A stretch of DNA of 64,000 nt from Verrucomicrobiaceae bacterium UBA1938 (GCA_002336895.1 DDFC01000035.1:257741-321740); one strand, 5' to 3'; counted from the first letter of the stretch, positions 1 through 8,900 are shown. A program made the numbers and translations. The notes: generated from the sequence alone by a model not told the origin.

Positions 1-2
1 TG

Positions 3-224
3 TGTGACTCGCCGGCCTGCGGTTTCATCCCACATCACGCCTTGATCTGCAATCTGCCCGACGGGCGAAATATCGTCATCCGTATCTGTCTTTCCTGTGA
101 CGGAATCCAGTTTGACGACGAGCCTTACCACGATCTTCCTTTCTCTTGGCATCATGGAATCGTCGCCTTGCTGGCTGATTGCGGCATGCCATACAAAGGC
201 AGGGGCGCGTATGGAGTTGAATGA
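3..224 (+). CDS. 3' end of an unrecognised protein (partial)
   Basis: The frame is open from the left edge of the window to a TGA at 222-224, so this is the C-terminal 73 or so residues of a gene that begins outside. It is rich in Cys and His: CDSPAC near the edge, then PHHAL, ICNLPDGR and IRICLSCDGIQ, and it ends in the segment PFSWHHGIVALLADCGMPYK. The Cys-x-x-Cys-like spacing suggests a small metal-binding or redox domain, but I do not recognise the family. It is not a free-standing 60-residue protein starting at the internal TTG at 42, because the open frame continues upstream without a stop. Function unknown. Confidence 0.55.
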   Translation, partial: CDSPACGFIPHHALICNLPDGRNIVIRICLSCDGIQFDDEPYHDLPFSWHHGIVALLADCGMPYKGRGAYGVE

Positions 225-361
225 AGCGTGCCGTCAAAAAAAATGGTGAGCGGACAAGTCAGAGGATGGAAGCGGGAAACAGTCACGATCAACAGTCGAA
301 ATTCGATATCTGAAGGGCGCTGCGGACTTGTTGAAGCATTCGGTTGGGGTGAATTGAGGGC

Positions 362-769
362 ATGCCTCTTCCCTCCCTCCCCCTCTCCACCCCGTCCCTC
401 CTCTTCCCGGCCATCTCGCTTTTGCTGCTGGCACACACCAACCGCTTTCTCGGCTTGGCCAGTGTCGTACGTGGGCTGCATGCCAACTGGCAGACCACCC
501 AGGAGCCCATGCTCCTGGCACAGATTCAGAGCCTGCGGAAACGCATCCGTATCATCAAGCACATGCAGTCCATGGGCGTGTTGAGCATGATCTTCTGCGT
601 GGTCAGCATGACGTTGCTTTTCTTCAGCCATCAGCCAGGCGGCCAGATCACTTTTGGCATCAGCCTGTTGCTCATGCTGGCATCACTGACACTTACTTTG
701 GTAGAAATTCAGATGTCCGGCACGGCGCTGGACTTGCACCTGCAGGACGTAAAATGCCGGGATGAGTAG
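362..769 (+). CDS. DUF2721 family membrane protein
   Basis: A 135-residue protein with an N-terminal hydrophobic segment (about residues 8-25), a basic cytoplasmic stretch (QIQSLRKRIRIIKHMQ, about 54-69) and two close hydrophobic segments (about 71-88 and 96-113). The order of a membrane segment, a short linker ending in Arg-rich RIRIIK, and a membrane hairpin is the typical layout of the DUF2721 family, whose function is unknown. The usual length of the family is 130-150 residues, so it appears complete. It converges with the next gene on the opposite strand, and the two share a hairpin at 782-802. Confidence 0.8.
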   Translation: MPLPSLPLSTPSLLFPAISLLLLAHTNRFLGLASVVRGLHANWQTTQEPMLLAQIQSLRKRIRIIKHMQSMGVLSMIFCVVSMTLLFFSHQPGGQITFGISLLLMLASLTLTLVEIQMSGTALDLHLQDVKCRDE

Positions 770-781
770 CGGCAAAAGAAA

Positions 782-802
782 AGCCCGGCTAGAGACCGGG
801 CT
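782..802 (-). terminator. Rho-independent terminator between convergent genes
   Basis: A perfect 7-bp stem (782-788 with 796-802, AGCCCGG/CCGGGCT) closes a 7-base loop. Read on the minus strand it is followed by TTTTCTTTT, so it best serves the gene ending at 834. On the plus strand it lies 13 bases after the DUF2721 stop but lacks a T run there. Confidence 0.65.
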
Positions 803-833
803 GATCACAATATAGCTCAATGGGCTCCCCCAA

Positions 834-3002
834 TTAGCTGGCGGTGCTCGGGTCCTTGATGATCCGGCGCAGCAGCGGGAAGAGCGCATCCTCGCACTCC
901 TTGCGCTTAAAGCGCAGCTGACGCTTCACCAGCGGGTTGCCAAACATGCGGTGGCTGTCCTGCACACGGCCTTCCAGAATGTCGGTCCACGTGGCATTGG
1001 AGGCATCCAAAGCGGCGGCCAGACTCTGATCCAGGACAGGCATGCGCAGCACCAGATCCTGCGGGCGGATGATCTCATCCAGCAGATCAGAGGAAACCGG
1101 GCCGTCCTTGAGGCTCACGACCACAATCGACGGGGCCTCGCCAAAGATGGAGGTGCGCCACTGCTTGATGGCGGGCAGCGTGGCGGCCTTCGCTGTGACG
1201 GGGTGGATCGGCAGCCAGTGCAGGCCGTCATCCTCGCGCAGGCTCTGGATGATCTCCGGATTCAGGTCACGGCTCAGGATGTCCTGGCAGCTGGCGGGCA
1301 GGTCGGCCAGCACCAGCTTCCCATCCATCGCCGTCTCCACGATGCGACGCATGGAGTCCACATTGTCGATGGGCATGGACTCGATCCTCTTGGGGGAGAT
1401 TTTCTGGAAGTCGCGATTGCCCAGGGCATCACAGTCAAACATCGCAACGTCATCCCGCGTTTCAAAATTGGCGAGTTCGTAGATCAGGCGGGCAATGGTG
1501 CTCTTGCCTGTGCCTCCGCTGCCAGCGGTGATAAGGATCATCTTCATAGGGTGTTGCGGTAGCTTATCGAGCGGTTGGTTCAATGGAAAAAGCGTGGACT
1601 CTTTTGTACTTGCAGAGGCCACCGCAGCCGGTGCCTCTCGAATGGGAACAGGTGTGGACTTTGCTGGCGCAACTTTTTCGACAGTGTCCGCTTTGGCTCC
1701 TTCAGCGGAAGGCTTGGGCGCAGCCACACGGCTGACCCGCTGGAATGACGCCCCCAGGTAGCAGAAAAACTGGCCGGGCAGCTCCCGGTTCACCACGGCT
1801 TCCATGTTGTAGCCGGAAAGGCTGAAGGTGCCGTCTTGCAGCGTCTGCCACAGGCGGCTCAGCTGCTCATCCACATCCCCGCGCAGGTCGGAAAAGGGCT
1901 TGCCTGGCTCAGAGGCTTCACGAATGACCACAGGGGAGCGTCCGAGTGTCAGGCAGTCACTGGCAGATTCCAAGGCCACGGTAAACTCTGGCAGGCTGTC
2001 CAGACGGATGTCCAGCATCTTGGAGTCATTCGCACTTTCTCTCAGTCCCGGCAGGCGCAGGAGAATGTGCTCCGGGTCCAGCGCCAGCCCCAGTACCGGC
2101 ACCGCAGCCGCCTGCTCTCGCAGACGATTGTGCAGCATCAGCACTTCAATCTCAGTCAGCCGGTTCCGATGTGCCAGCAGCCGTGAAAGACGCACTGAAA
2201 TCACAGGCATGCGAGATCCCTCGGCACGGCCATACACCTTCGGCGAAGACCGCGGGGACGGCAGCAGCGGATGCCAGCGCTCGTTGGCAAAAAGCTGCGC
2301 CATCATGTTCGAGCCGCGCAGGCCGCGCGTCACAGCCGCCGTCGCCATCAGCATCAGCCCTTTGATCTGTCCCAGTGTCAGCAGGGTGCTGCCGGCGATC
2401 TGCCACTCACGCAGGTGTGTCAGCAGAGAGGACGGCACCTTGGCCGCCACGGCAGCACTGATCGGCTCTGTGGGGTGCCCCTTGATCAGCATGGCGCAAA
2501 CATGCATCACCCTCGAAGCCATCTCGGCACGCCCGATAGGCCGGGCTTCGAAGCGGTCCACAAACAGCTGCAGGAAATCCTGCTGCCACAGCCCCACTTT
2601 GCAGCTCAGCGGATCCACAAAAGAGACGGCTTCAGGCAGAAACGACTCCAGCGCCTCCAGCTCTGCCGCCAGACGCCACACCATGATGCAGGCTATCCCG
2701 ATCGGCAGCGGCCCCACCCGGCTGCAATACTGCTTCACAGACTCCCCGGGGGCAGTTCCCAGCATGACATTGGTCTGCGTCCCCTCATTGAGGATGTCCA
2801 GCACCCGCGGAAGAGATGGAAAATAAGCCCCCAGCAGCGAGGAAAGCCACACTGTCTCGGCTCTCATGAACGTCTGCTTCACCAGCCATGGACCACCTGC
2901 AGGGCTGAATTCTTCACACCCAAGTCCTGTGCTGGTAGTTGTTGGTGGTTGCGATTTGACCGGAAGTATGGTTTTCACGATCAACGATCGAAGCTGAGAC
3001 AT
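834..3002 (-). CDS. Kinase-like N-terminal region fused to a ParA/MinD-like P-loop NTPase
   Basis: A 722-residue protein with two parts. The C-terminal part (about 486-722) begins with a Walker A motif, GSGGTGKST at 494-502, followed by VAMFDCDALG (a ParA-type Asp strand) and LVLADLPAS (Walker B-like). This is the plan of SIMIBI/ParA-MinD ATPases, although the deviant signature lysine is not present in its usual place. The N-terminal part (about 38-200) resembles a protein-kinase small lobe: WLVKQ, then a Leu/Pro-rich helix-strand pattern and LGTAPGESVKQY as a hinge. I see no HRD catalytic loop and no DFG, so it would be a pseudokinase at best. An Ala/Pro/Lys-rich linker (about 430-475) joins the parts. 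It stands alone, with a terminator behind it. The kinase resemblance is an inference and the NTPase is firm. Confidence 0.7.
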   Translation of the reverse strand: MSQLRSLIVKTILPVKSQPPTTTSTGLGCEEFSPAGGPWLVKQTFMRAETVWLSSLLGAYFPSLPRVLDILNEGTQTNVMLGTAPGESVKQYCSRVGPLPIGIACIMVWRLAAELEALESFLPEAVSFVDPLSCKVGLWQQDFLQLFVDRFEARPIGRAEMASRVMHVCAMLIKGHPTEPISAAVAAKVPSSLLTHLREWQIAGSTLLTLGQIKGLMLMATAAVTRGLRGSNMMAQLFANERWHPLLPSPRSSPKVYGRAEGSRMPVISVRLSRLLAHRNRLTEIEVLMLHNRLREQAAAVPVLGLALDPEHILLRLPGLRESANDSKMLDIRLDSLPEFTVALESASDCLTLGRSPVVIREASEPGKPFSDLRGDVDEQLSRLWQTLQDGTFSLSGYNMEAVVNRELPGQFFCYLGASFQRVSRVAAPKPSAEGAKADTVEKVAPAKSTPVPIREAPAAVASASTKESTLFPLNQPLDKLPQHPMKMILITAGSGGTGKSTIARLIYELANFETRDDVAMFDCDALGNRDFQKISPKRIESMPIDNVDSMRRIVETAMDGKLVLADLPASCQDILSRDLNPEIIQSLREDDGLHWLPIHPVTAKAATLPAIKQWRTSIFGEAPSIVVVSLKDGPVSSDLLDEIIRPQDLVLRMPVLDQSLAAALDASNATWTDILEGRVQDSHRMFGNPLVKRQLRFKRKECEDALFPLLRRIIKDPSTAS

Positions 3003-3226
3003 TGCAGGGTAATCGAGGGATAATTTAGAACTATTGAAGCAAACGCTATTCCATTACACGAACAAGATTAAACGGAAGAAGATACTTCTGTAACAAAATC
3101 TGCGGGAAATTCTCGAAAACTCGCGCAGTCACCAGCATTGCAGTAAATCATCCCTTACTACACGCTGCATATCGGCCGCCATCATCATGCGAGCTGGTGG
3201 CTTTGCCAAAAACCGTGTTTCTCAAT

Positions 3227-3838
3227 TCACACGCTGAGCTCGGTGATGCGGCGCATCACTTCGTCTGCCAGAGTCTGGTAGAGATCCCTGCCCGTATCGG
3301 CGTAGTCCTTCAGCTCAGGCTGCCATACGTCTCCCACAACGAGTGTGATCTTGGATGGCCTGAGAGTCTTCGCTTCACGAGGATAGGCTTCATAGCTGCC
3401 AAAAAGACGCACAGGCACCACTGGTGCCCTGCTTTTGGCAATAAAGAGTCCCACCCCGGCTTCGGCAGATTGTGGCACCCCGTCATAGCTGCGGGTTCCT
3501 TCTGGAAACATCAGCACCTTCTTGCCCTCACGCAGCAGGCGGATGGTGGCTTTCAGCGATGCGGCGTCAGGCTTGTCGCGATCCACTCCCTGCACCTCCC
3601 AGCTGCGCAGGATCGCGCCGAGGATCGGATTGTCGAATAGCGTCTTGCGGGCAAAGGAGTGAATCATCTCGTCAAACGCAATGCTCACCAAAGGCGGATC
3701 CAAAAAACTGATGTGGTTGCACGCAATGATGGCCGGACCGGAGAACCGCAGCTTTTCCGCACCCACCACTCGGTAGTCAAACAATCCACGCGCAAATTCG
3801 CTGAAGATGCAATGACCGAGCCAGTAGGAGAAGTTCAT
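3227..3838 (-). CDS. plsC: 1-acyl-sn-glycerol-3-phosphate acyltransferase
   Basis: A 203-residue PlsC/LPLAT protein that acylates lysophosphatidic acid at the inner membrane in phospholipid synthesis. The catalytic HX4D motif is at 42-47 (NHISFLD) and the substrate-binding motif FPEGTRS is at 111-117. Further conserved family features are the RKTLF segment and the PVVPVRLFGS strand. Length matches short bacterial PlsC proteins. It is the last gene of the tyrA-aroA-cmk-plsC operon, with only 13 bases after the cmk stop. Pairing of cmk with plsC is seen in several phyla. Confidence 0.92.
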   Translation of the reverse strand: MNFSYWLGHCIFSEFARGLFDYRVVGAEKLRFSGPAIIACNHISFLDPPLVSIAFDEMIHSFARKTLFDNPILGAILRSWEVQGVDRDKPDAASLKATIRLLREGKKVLMFPEGTRSYDGVPQSAEAGVGLFIAKSRAPVVPVRLFGSYEAYPREAKTLRPSKITLVVGDVWQPELKDYADTGRDLYQTLADEVMRRITELSV

Positions 3839-3851
3839 TTGCCGTTCGGGA

Positions 3852-4493
3852 TTAACTCAGATGAAGCGCCTCTATCACCTGATCAACTGCCTGGTCGAGG
3901 GTGATGTGGGAGTTGTCGATGACAATGGCGCCGGCCGGGATCACCAGCGGGCTGTTTTTGCGCTGTTTGTCGATCCGGTCTCGTTCGGCGATCTGATCTG
4001 CATGCCCCTGGGCTCCGCGCCTGCTGGCACGCACCTCTTCACTGGCGTCGATGTAGATTTTATTCGGGCTGTCAGGAAACACCACGGACCCGATGTCTCG
4101 CCCTTCCATGACCAGCGGCCCTGTGGCAGCCAGAGCACGCTGATCCGACACCAGTCGGTCGCGCACTTCATCCACCCTGGCCACAAACGACACCGCACGG
4201 TTGACCGGATCGCTGTTGAGATCGGCATCCGAGAGCGTGCGTCCGGAAATGCGGACCTGTGTCTTGCCATCCACCACAGGAGATTCGAGCACCATGCCTG
4301 CGGCGAAAGCACGCACAGCCGCGGCATCTTGCGGATCCACACCCGCCTGGATCACCGCCCAGGTCACGGCACGGTACATGTTGCCGGTGTTGACATACGT
4401 GCGGCCCAGACGCTGCGCCACGAGACGCGCGATGCTGCTTTTCCCTGAAGCCGCAGGGCCGTCGATCGTGATCACGGAATGCGCTGCACTCAT
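3852..4493 (-). CDS. cmk: Cytidylate kinase
   Basis: A 213-residue (d)CMP kinase that phosphorylates CMP/dCMP with ATP. The P-loop GPAASGKS lies at 12-19 directly after the ITIDG strand, the CMP-binding segment is YVNTGNMYRA (35-44), and the late motif VMEGRDIGSVVFP is intact. The family more often has DTGAMYRA in the second position, and the Asn variant here is conservative. The ATG overlaps the aroA stop in an ATGA (4490-4493), so the two genes are probably translationally coupled. Confidence 0.95.
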   Translation of the reverse strand: MSAAHSVITIDGPAASGKSSIARLVAQRLGRTYVNTGNMYRAVTWAVIQAGVDPQDAAAVRAFAAGMVLESPVVDGKTQVRISGRTLSDADLNSDPVNRAVSFVARVDEVRDRLVSDQRALAATGPLVMEGRDIGSVVFPDSPNKIYIDASEEVRASRRGAQGHADQIAERDRIDKQRKNSPLVIPAGAIVIDNSHITLDQAVDQVIEALHLS

Positions 4494-5872
4494 GCTTTGT
4501 CACGATTCATTTTATCCACCAGCGGCGGAGGCACGGCGGACATCACAGGGATGGGGCGCGCTCCGGTGTCTCCATTGAGAAAGAGGTCCAGATGGCGCTC
4601 AAATCCCGGATACGACGTGGAGATGCACTCGGTGCCCTCCAGCGTGGTGGTGCCTTCGGCAAAGAGACCCGCCACCAGGAATGCCATCGCAATGCGGTGG
4701 TCTCCATAGCATGGCAGTGTGGCTCCCTGCAGTTTCGCTCCGCCCTCGATCTCCATGCCATCCGGGTGCTCGGTCACAGTGACCCCCATGAGGCGCAGGT
4801 TGGAGGCCACGGCCGCGATGCGGTCCGTCTCCTTCACACGAAGCTCCGAGGCGTCACGAATCAGCGTCTTGCCACGGGCCAGCGCAGCCGCCACGGCGAG
4901 GATGGGCAGTTCATCGATGACATTGGGGATCTCAGCTCCGCCGATGACAGTGGCGTTCAGATCTCCACCACGGACGGTGATGTTGCCACGGGGTTCGCCG
5001 TCACTGTGTGTTTCAGAGCTGGTCACCAGTGCCCCCATGCGCAGAAGCACAGTGATGATTCCTGTTCGTGTGGGATTGAGCCCCACATTCTTGATGGTGA
5101 TCTGCGCCCCCGGCGTGGCCGCTGCTGCCACCATCCAGAAAGCAGCACTGGAGATGTCTCCGGGCACTACGATGTCATTGGCCTTGGGTTCCTGACCGCC
5201 ATAGACGCTCACGCAGTCGTCCTCGCGCAGCCATTTGATGCCAAAGTGGGTAAACAGACGCTCGGTGTGGTTTCTCGTGGCCACAGGCTCCACCACGGTC
5301 GTTTTGCCTGGGGCTTGCAGCCCGGCCAGAAGGATGGCGCTTTTCACCTGGGCGCTGGCCACGGGCAGCTTGTAGTAGATGGCTTTGAGCGGACCGCCCT
5401 CGATGGTGAGAGGCGCGCAAATTTTCTCCCCCTGGCCGCTGATTTTCGCCCCCATTTGAGAGAGCGGGTCTGCGACACGCTTCATCGGACGCTTGGAAAG
5501 CGAGGCGTCGCCAAACAGCTCGGTTTTGAAATCCTGCCCGGCCAGAATGCCCGAAATCAGGCGGATGGTGGTACCGGAGTTGCCGCAGTCCACAGGCTTT
5601 TCCGGGGCTTTCAGCTTCATGCCATTGCCCGTGATGGCCAGTTTCACCAGCCCCACGCCTTCCACCTCCTCCAGAGGCTCCATCGTGGTGCCGAGCGCCA
5701 CCATGGCGTGCACGGTGCACAGACAGTCCTCGCTGGGCAGGAAGCCGTCGATGATGGTGGTGCCTTTCGCGAGCCCGGCAAACATCGCGGAACGGTGGGA
5801 AATGCTTTTGTCACCAGGGACGGTGATTTCGGCAGGAATGCTTTTGAGTTTCTTCGACTTGAGGCTGGCCAT
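4490..5872 (-). CDS. aroA: 3-phosphoshikimate 1-carboxyvinyltransferase (EPSP synthase)
   Basis: A 460-residue AroA that joins phosphoenolpyruvate to shikimate-3-phosphate in chorismate synthesis. The PEP/shikimate site near the N-terminus reads PGDKSISHRSAMFAGLA (19-35), the GNSGTTIRL motif is present, and the second-half signature DELPILAVAAALARGKT and RVKETDRI are intact. The Ala in the SGTTIRLISGILAGQ segment suggests a class II-like enzyme, which I cannot settle by eye. It follows tyrA by 5 bases and overlaps cmk by 4, so it lies in the middle of an operon that supplies aromatic amino acids. Confidence 0.95.
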   Translation of the reverse strand: MASLKSKKLKSIPAEITVPGDKSISHRSAMFAGLAKGTTIIDGFLPSEDCLCTVHAMVALGTTMEPLEEVEGVGLVKLAITGNGMKLKAPEKPVDCGNSGTTIRLISGILAGQDFKTELFGDASLSKRPMKRVADPLSQMGAKISGQGEKICAPLTIEGGPLKAIYYKLPVASAQVKSAILLAGLQAPGKTTVVEPVATRNHTERLFTHFGIKWLREDDCVSVYGGQEPKANDIVVPGDISSAAFWMVAAAATPGAQITIKNVGLNPTRTGIITVLLRMGALVTSSETHSDGEPRGNITVRGGDLNATVIGGAEIPNVIDELPILAVAAALARGKTLIRDASELRVKETDRIAAVASNLRLMGVTVTEHPDGMEIEGGAKLQGATLPCYGDHRIAMAFLVAGLFAEGTTTLEGTECISTSYPGFERHLDLFLNGDTGARPIPVMSAVPPPLVDKMNRDKA

Positions 5873-5877
5873 GATCT

Positions 5878-6771
5878 TCAGACCGCCGGAAGGAGATCGC
5901 GCAGGGCTTTGGCCTGGGCGAGAAAACGGCGGAGGGCTTCTTCGTCCATGCTCTGGAGCATTTCAACAAGCTCTAGCAGCACAGAAGCGGCATCTTGCAG
6001 GGAGGAAACGACCTCCGTGCGGTTTTGCATGAGAATGCCCGCCCACATGTCGGGGTCCCCCCCCGCCACACGGGTGGTGTCACGGAATCCGCCGGCAGAG
6101 CTGTCCAGCACCCGCTTGTCCTCTTTCAGGGCCGCCAGGGTCGTCAGCACCGCCATGCAGTGCGGCAGGTGGGAGATGCGTGCCACACAGTGGTCGTGCT
6201 GCTGAGGCGTCATCTCCTGGATCCGGCAGCCAAGCTTCAGCCAGAAACTGCGCAGTCTGCCCAGATGCCCCGGTTTTGTCTGTCCGGTGGGCGTCAAAAT
6301 GCAGGCGGCCTGGTGAAAAAGGTCCCCCCGGGAATGGCCCAGCCCGGTATGCTGGGAGCCCGCCATGGGGTGGCTGCCCAGAAAACCCGCCTTGGATGGC
6401 AGGAAAACAGGCTCCAATTCAGCCACCACCTGCCCCTTCACACTGCCCACATCGGTCACAATCAGATCATCCGCCAGCTCACACGCCACCATCTGCCGGG
6501 CAATGCCTGGCATGTGTTGAATGGGCATGCACAGCACCGCCAGCGAGGCCCCTTGAACGACGGCTGCCACATCGTTGCTGGCCACCACACCGGGAAACAG
6601 GCTCTTCACCTCATCCACAGCTTCCTGCCGCCTGGCCCACACACGCACCTCCACTCCAGGCATGCGTTGCTGAATGGTCTTGACCAGCGAGCCGCCAAGA
6701 AGGCCGGGGCTGAAAATGGCGATGGAGCGTTCGACAGACACGGATGAAAAAAGCGCAGGCTTTTGATTCAT
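5878..6771 (-). CDS. tyrA: Prephenate (or arogenate) dehydrogenase
   Basis: A 297-residue NAD(P)-dependent TyrA. It has the dinucleotide-binding turn SPGLLGGSLV (21-30), the substrate-site signature GSHPMAGSQHTG, the VTDVGSVKG loop, and the ISHLPH histidine motif in the helical domain, followed by GGFRDTTRVAGGDP. The length equals stand-alone TyrA proteins without a fused chorismate mutase or ACT domain. It is first in the tyrA-aroA-cmk-plsC operon. The promoter is presumably in the 66-base gap to the lipoprotein gene, or transcription may continue from the genes upstream. Specificity between prephenate and arogenate is not visible. Confidence 0.92.
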   Translation of the reverse strand: MNQKPALFSSVSVERSIAIFSPGLLGGSLVKTIQQRMPGVEVRVWARRQEAVDEVKSLFPGVVASNDVAAVVQGASLAVLCMPIQHMPGIARQMVACELADDLIVTDVGSVKGQVVAELEPVFLPSKAGFLGSHPMAGSQHTGLGHSRGDLFHQAACILTPTGQTKPGHLGRLRSFWLKLGCRIQEMTPQQHDHCVARISHLPHCMAVLTTLAALKEDKRVLDSSAGGFRDTTRVAGGDPDMWAGILMQNRTEVVSSLQDAASVLLELVEMLQSMDEEALRRFLAQAKALRDLLPAV

Positions 6772-6838
6772 GAAACATCATCCCGGCAGGGCCAGGATGA
6801 CCAAAACACAATCAGAAATGACCTGAGTCAGACGAGCA

Positions 6839-7327
6839 TCAGGGCACTCGGAAGATTTTACCCGTGTAGGGGCAGCGTGCTTTCTGACCGGATTGGAAAT
6901 CACGCACATCGATGGCCTGTCCATTGGGATCAAACGGGCTCTTCACAAAGCCAGGCTTGCCGTCAATACGGGTGGCGTAGGGGATTTCAGCGGGTGCGGG
7001 AGGAGGCGTCGGCGCCGCTGGCGTGCTGCCAGGCGGCGTCACGGTGATCGGAGGGGTGGCCCCCGGGGTGTTCATTGCAGGCGGCTGGGTTACGTTGTCT
7101 CCCGTGGTCGGCGCATTGGGATCAGGGGTCTGCACTGCGGCGGCATTGGGGTCTGTCAGACCGCTCTGTTCCAGATAGGGATTCTGCTCCTGAGACACAC
7201 CGTACCGCGGCGGCACATCCAGAGAACGTCCACGCCCGCCGCCCGGCATAGGGGGATTGGGGCCCGAACAGGCGGTGAAACTGGCGGCAGACGCGGTCAG
7301 AAGAATTGCCTGAAGGAGTTTTTTCAT
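6839..7327 (-). CDS. Proline-rich putative lipoprotein
   Basis: A 162-residue protein with a Lys-Lys n-region, a short hydrophobic stretch and Cys20 in the context FTAC, which fits a lipobox imperfectly (Phe at -3). The middle (about 60-115) is almost entirely Pro, Thr, Ala and Gly, as expected for a flexible spacer. The C-terminus ends in a compact basic segment, RCPYTGKIFRVP, that may be the functional contact. It begins 26 bases after the dnaN stop on the same strand and may be co-transcribed with it. I do not recognise a family. A cell-envelope location is inferred from the lipobox. Confidence 0.7.
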   Translation of the reverse strand: MKKLLQAILLTASAASFTACSGPNPPMPGGGRGRSLDVPPRYGVSQEQNPYLEQSGLTDPNAAAVQTPDPNAPTTGDNVTQPPAMNTPGATPPITVTPPGSTPAAPTPPPAPAEIPYATRIDGKPGFVKSPFDPNGQAIDVRDFQSGQKARCPYTGKIFRVP

Positions 7328-7353
7328 GGCGGGTGTGGTGGAGAGAAATGGGA

Positions 7354-8451
7354 TCAGGCGTTCACGCGCATGGGCATCAGCACATACAGGAAATTGGTGC
7401 CGCTGCGCAGCACTCCCGGGCTGATTTCATCAATCAGGTGCAGATGCACTTCATCGGCGCTCAGGTTGCGCAGCGGAGCCATCGCAAACTCTGGATTGAA
7501 GGCGATGGTGATCGACGCGCCCTTGTAGTTGATGGCCACCGTTTCACGCGCCTCGCCCACGTCCGGGGACGTGGCCACGATCTCCACGCTGCCGGGGCTG
7601 AAGATGAACTTGATCGAATTCGATTTTTCCGTGACCAGCAGGGACACACGGGAGATGGCACGCAGGAAGGCCTCGCGCTCAAGCGGGATGCGCTCCTTGG
7701 ACTCTCCTGGAATGACCTGACGGTAGTTCGGGTAGTTGCCGTCGATCAGCTTGCTCACCAGCAGGCTCTCGCCCAGGTCAAAGCCGATCTGCGATCCGGT
7801 CACACGGAGGGAGACTTCGCCGGAATCTCCCAGCAGGCGGGAAAGCTCGTTCACCGCCTTGGTCGGCACGATGATGTCGATCTCCTGGCTCTGCGGAAAC
7901 TCCAGTTCCTGCTCCACCATGGCCAGACGGCGCCCGTCCGTGGCCACCATGGTCAGGGCGTTCTCCTTGAAGGAGAAGAGGATGCCGTTGAGCACGTAGC
8001 GGGTTTCATCTGTCGAGATGGCGTAGCTGGTCTTGCGCAGGCAGTCGCGCAGCACCTGCTGTTCGATGCGGAACTCGCGCGCCTCATCAAAGCGCGGCAG
8101 CGCCGGGAACTCCTCGCTGGTAAGCCCCAGCACCTTGAAAAAGCTGGGGCCGCTGCGGATGGATGCCACGTTCTTCTCATCCACCTTGACCTCGACTTCC
8201 TCAGCCGGCAGCTCGCGGACGATGGTGGCCAGACGGCGTGCTGGCAGCGTGGTGGCTCCAGGCTCTTCCACCTCGGCGGGGACAGAGCATGTCACCCCCA
8301 CGTCCAGATCGGTCGTGGTGAGTTCGAGCACGCCATCCTTGGCCTTGAGCAGAACATTGGAGAGAATGGCGAGCGTGGTGCGCGAGCTGACCACATGCTG
8401 GACCTGATTGATGGCGTCCAGGAAGGATTCTTTGCTGATGTTAAACTTCAT
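7354..8451 (-). CDS. dnaN: DNA polymerase III sliding clamp (beta subunit)
   Basis: A 365-residue clamp that encircles DNA and tethers the replicase. The start MKFNISKESFLDAINQVQHVV, the TTLAILSNVLL segment, LPARRLATIVREL, the second-domain YVLNGILFS and the third-domain LRVTGSQIGF motifs are all typical. The C-terminus YVLMPMRVNA contains the conserved MPMR that forms part of the client-binding pocket. Length is normal (about 366-380). It lies near dnaB but not next to dnaA, which is not in this window. A tRNA gene is upstream on the same strand. Confidence 0.97.
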   Translation of the reverse strand: MKFNISKESFLDAINQVQHVVSSRTTLAILSNVLLKAKDGVLELTTTDLDVGVTCSVPAEVEEPGATTLPARRLATIVRELPAEEVEVKVDEKNVASIRSGPSFFKVLGLTSEEFPALPRFDEAREFRIEQQVLRDCLRKTSYAISTDETRYVLNGILFSFKENALTMVATDGRRLAMVEQELEFPQSQEIDIIVPTKAVNELSRLLGDSGEVSLRVTGSQIGFDLGESLLVSKLIDGNYPNYRQVIPGESKERIPLEREAFLRAISRVSLLVTEKSNSIKFIFSPGSVEIVATSPDVGEARETVAINYKGASITIAFNPEFAMAPLRNLSADEVHLHLIDEISPGVLRSGTNFLYVLMPMRVNA

Positions 8452-8750
8452 ATGAAATGCCTGCTATGGGTCGATTTGTTAACAAACCCCGATGAAACGG
8501 CAAGGATATTGAGCGGAAAAATCCAGGTGTCTAACTGCAATCTGCGCTCATTTTCTTTCGCCCCAGCCCTGGTCAGCGTCTTTCCGGGGGTCCACAGGAC
8601 AGGCTGTGAATAAAGATTGGCGCCACCCGCACGCGCGCCCCGGCTCTTCGTCTGGCTGTTTTGCCGCATGTTCACACCATCTGGCGCGGAGTTTCAGGAT
8701 GCCGTTTGTTGTTTGAACGGCCACGTTTGCCACCAATCTTTGAAAAGATT
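8452..8750. other. Intergenic region upstream of dnaN
   Basis: This 299-base stretch lies between tRNA-Ala and dnaN and must hold the dnaN promoter on the minus strand. One 9-mer that fits the DnaA-box consensus (TTATTCACA on the minus strand, 8605-8613) is visible, but a single copy does not make an origin. No convincing gene is seen. Confidence 0.4.
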
Positions 8751-8826
8751 TGGTGGAGCATAGCGGGTTCGAACCGCTGACCTCCTGCATGCCATGCAGG
8801 CGCTCTACCAACTGAGCTAATGCCCC
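8751..8826 (-). tRNA. tRNA-Ala (anticodon GGC)
   Basis: The minus strand folds into a full 76-base cloverleaf with an encoded CCA end (8751-8753). The acceptor stem GGGGCAT pairs with ATGCTCC with one G-U pair. The D arm is GCTC-AGTTGGTA-GAGC, the anticodon stem CCTGC/GCAGG encloses ATGGCAT with anticodon GGC at 8791-8793, and the T arm contains the canonical TTCGAAC. The GGC anticodon and the acceptor give alanine. Confidence 0.97.
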
Positions 8827-8840
8827 GGGTTTAAAAAAAA

Positions 8841-8867
8841 CCGGCTCCCCTGGTTTTGGGGAGCCGG
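8841..8867 (-). terminator. Strong Rho-independent terminator of the Sel1-repeat gene
   Basis: A perfect 10-bp GC-rich stem (8841-8850 with 8858-8867, CCGGCTCCCC/GGGGAGCCGG) has a 7-base loop and, in the minus direction, is followed by eight T residues (8840-8833). It lies 34 bases after the stop of the gene ending at 8901 and just before the tRNA, separating the two transcripts. Confidence 0.9.
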
Positions 8868-8900
8868 AGACTAGCAAAGACCTCTGCTTTGACAAGAGGA

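Noticed and set aside
4592..6205. A 537-codon open frame antisense to aroA and tyrA
   Set aside because: It spans two real genes and has no domain.
8605..8613. DnaA-box-like 9-mer upstream of dnaN as part of an origin
   Set aside because: Only one copy, no AT-rich unwinding region and no dnaA beside it. One such match is expected by chance.
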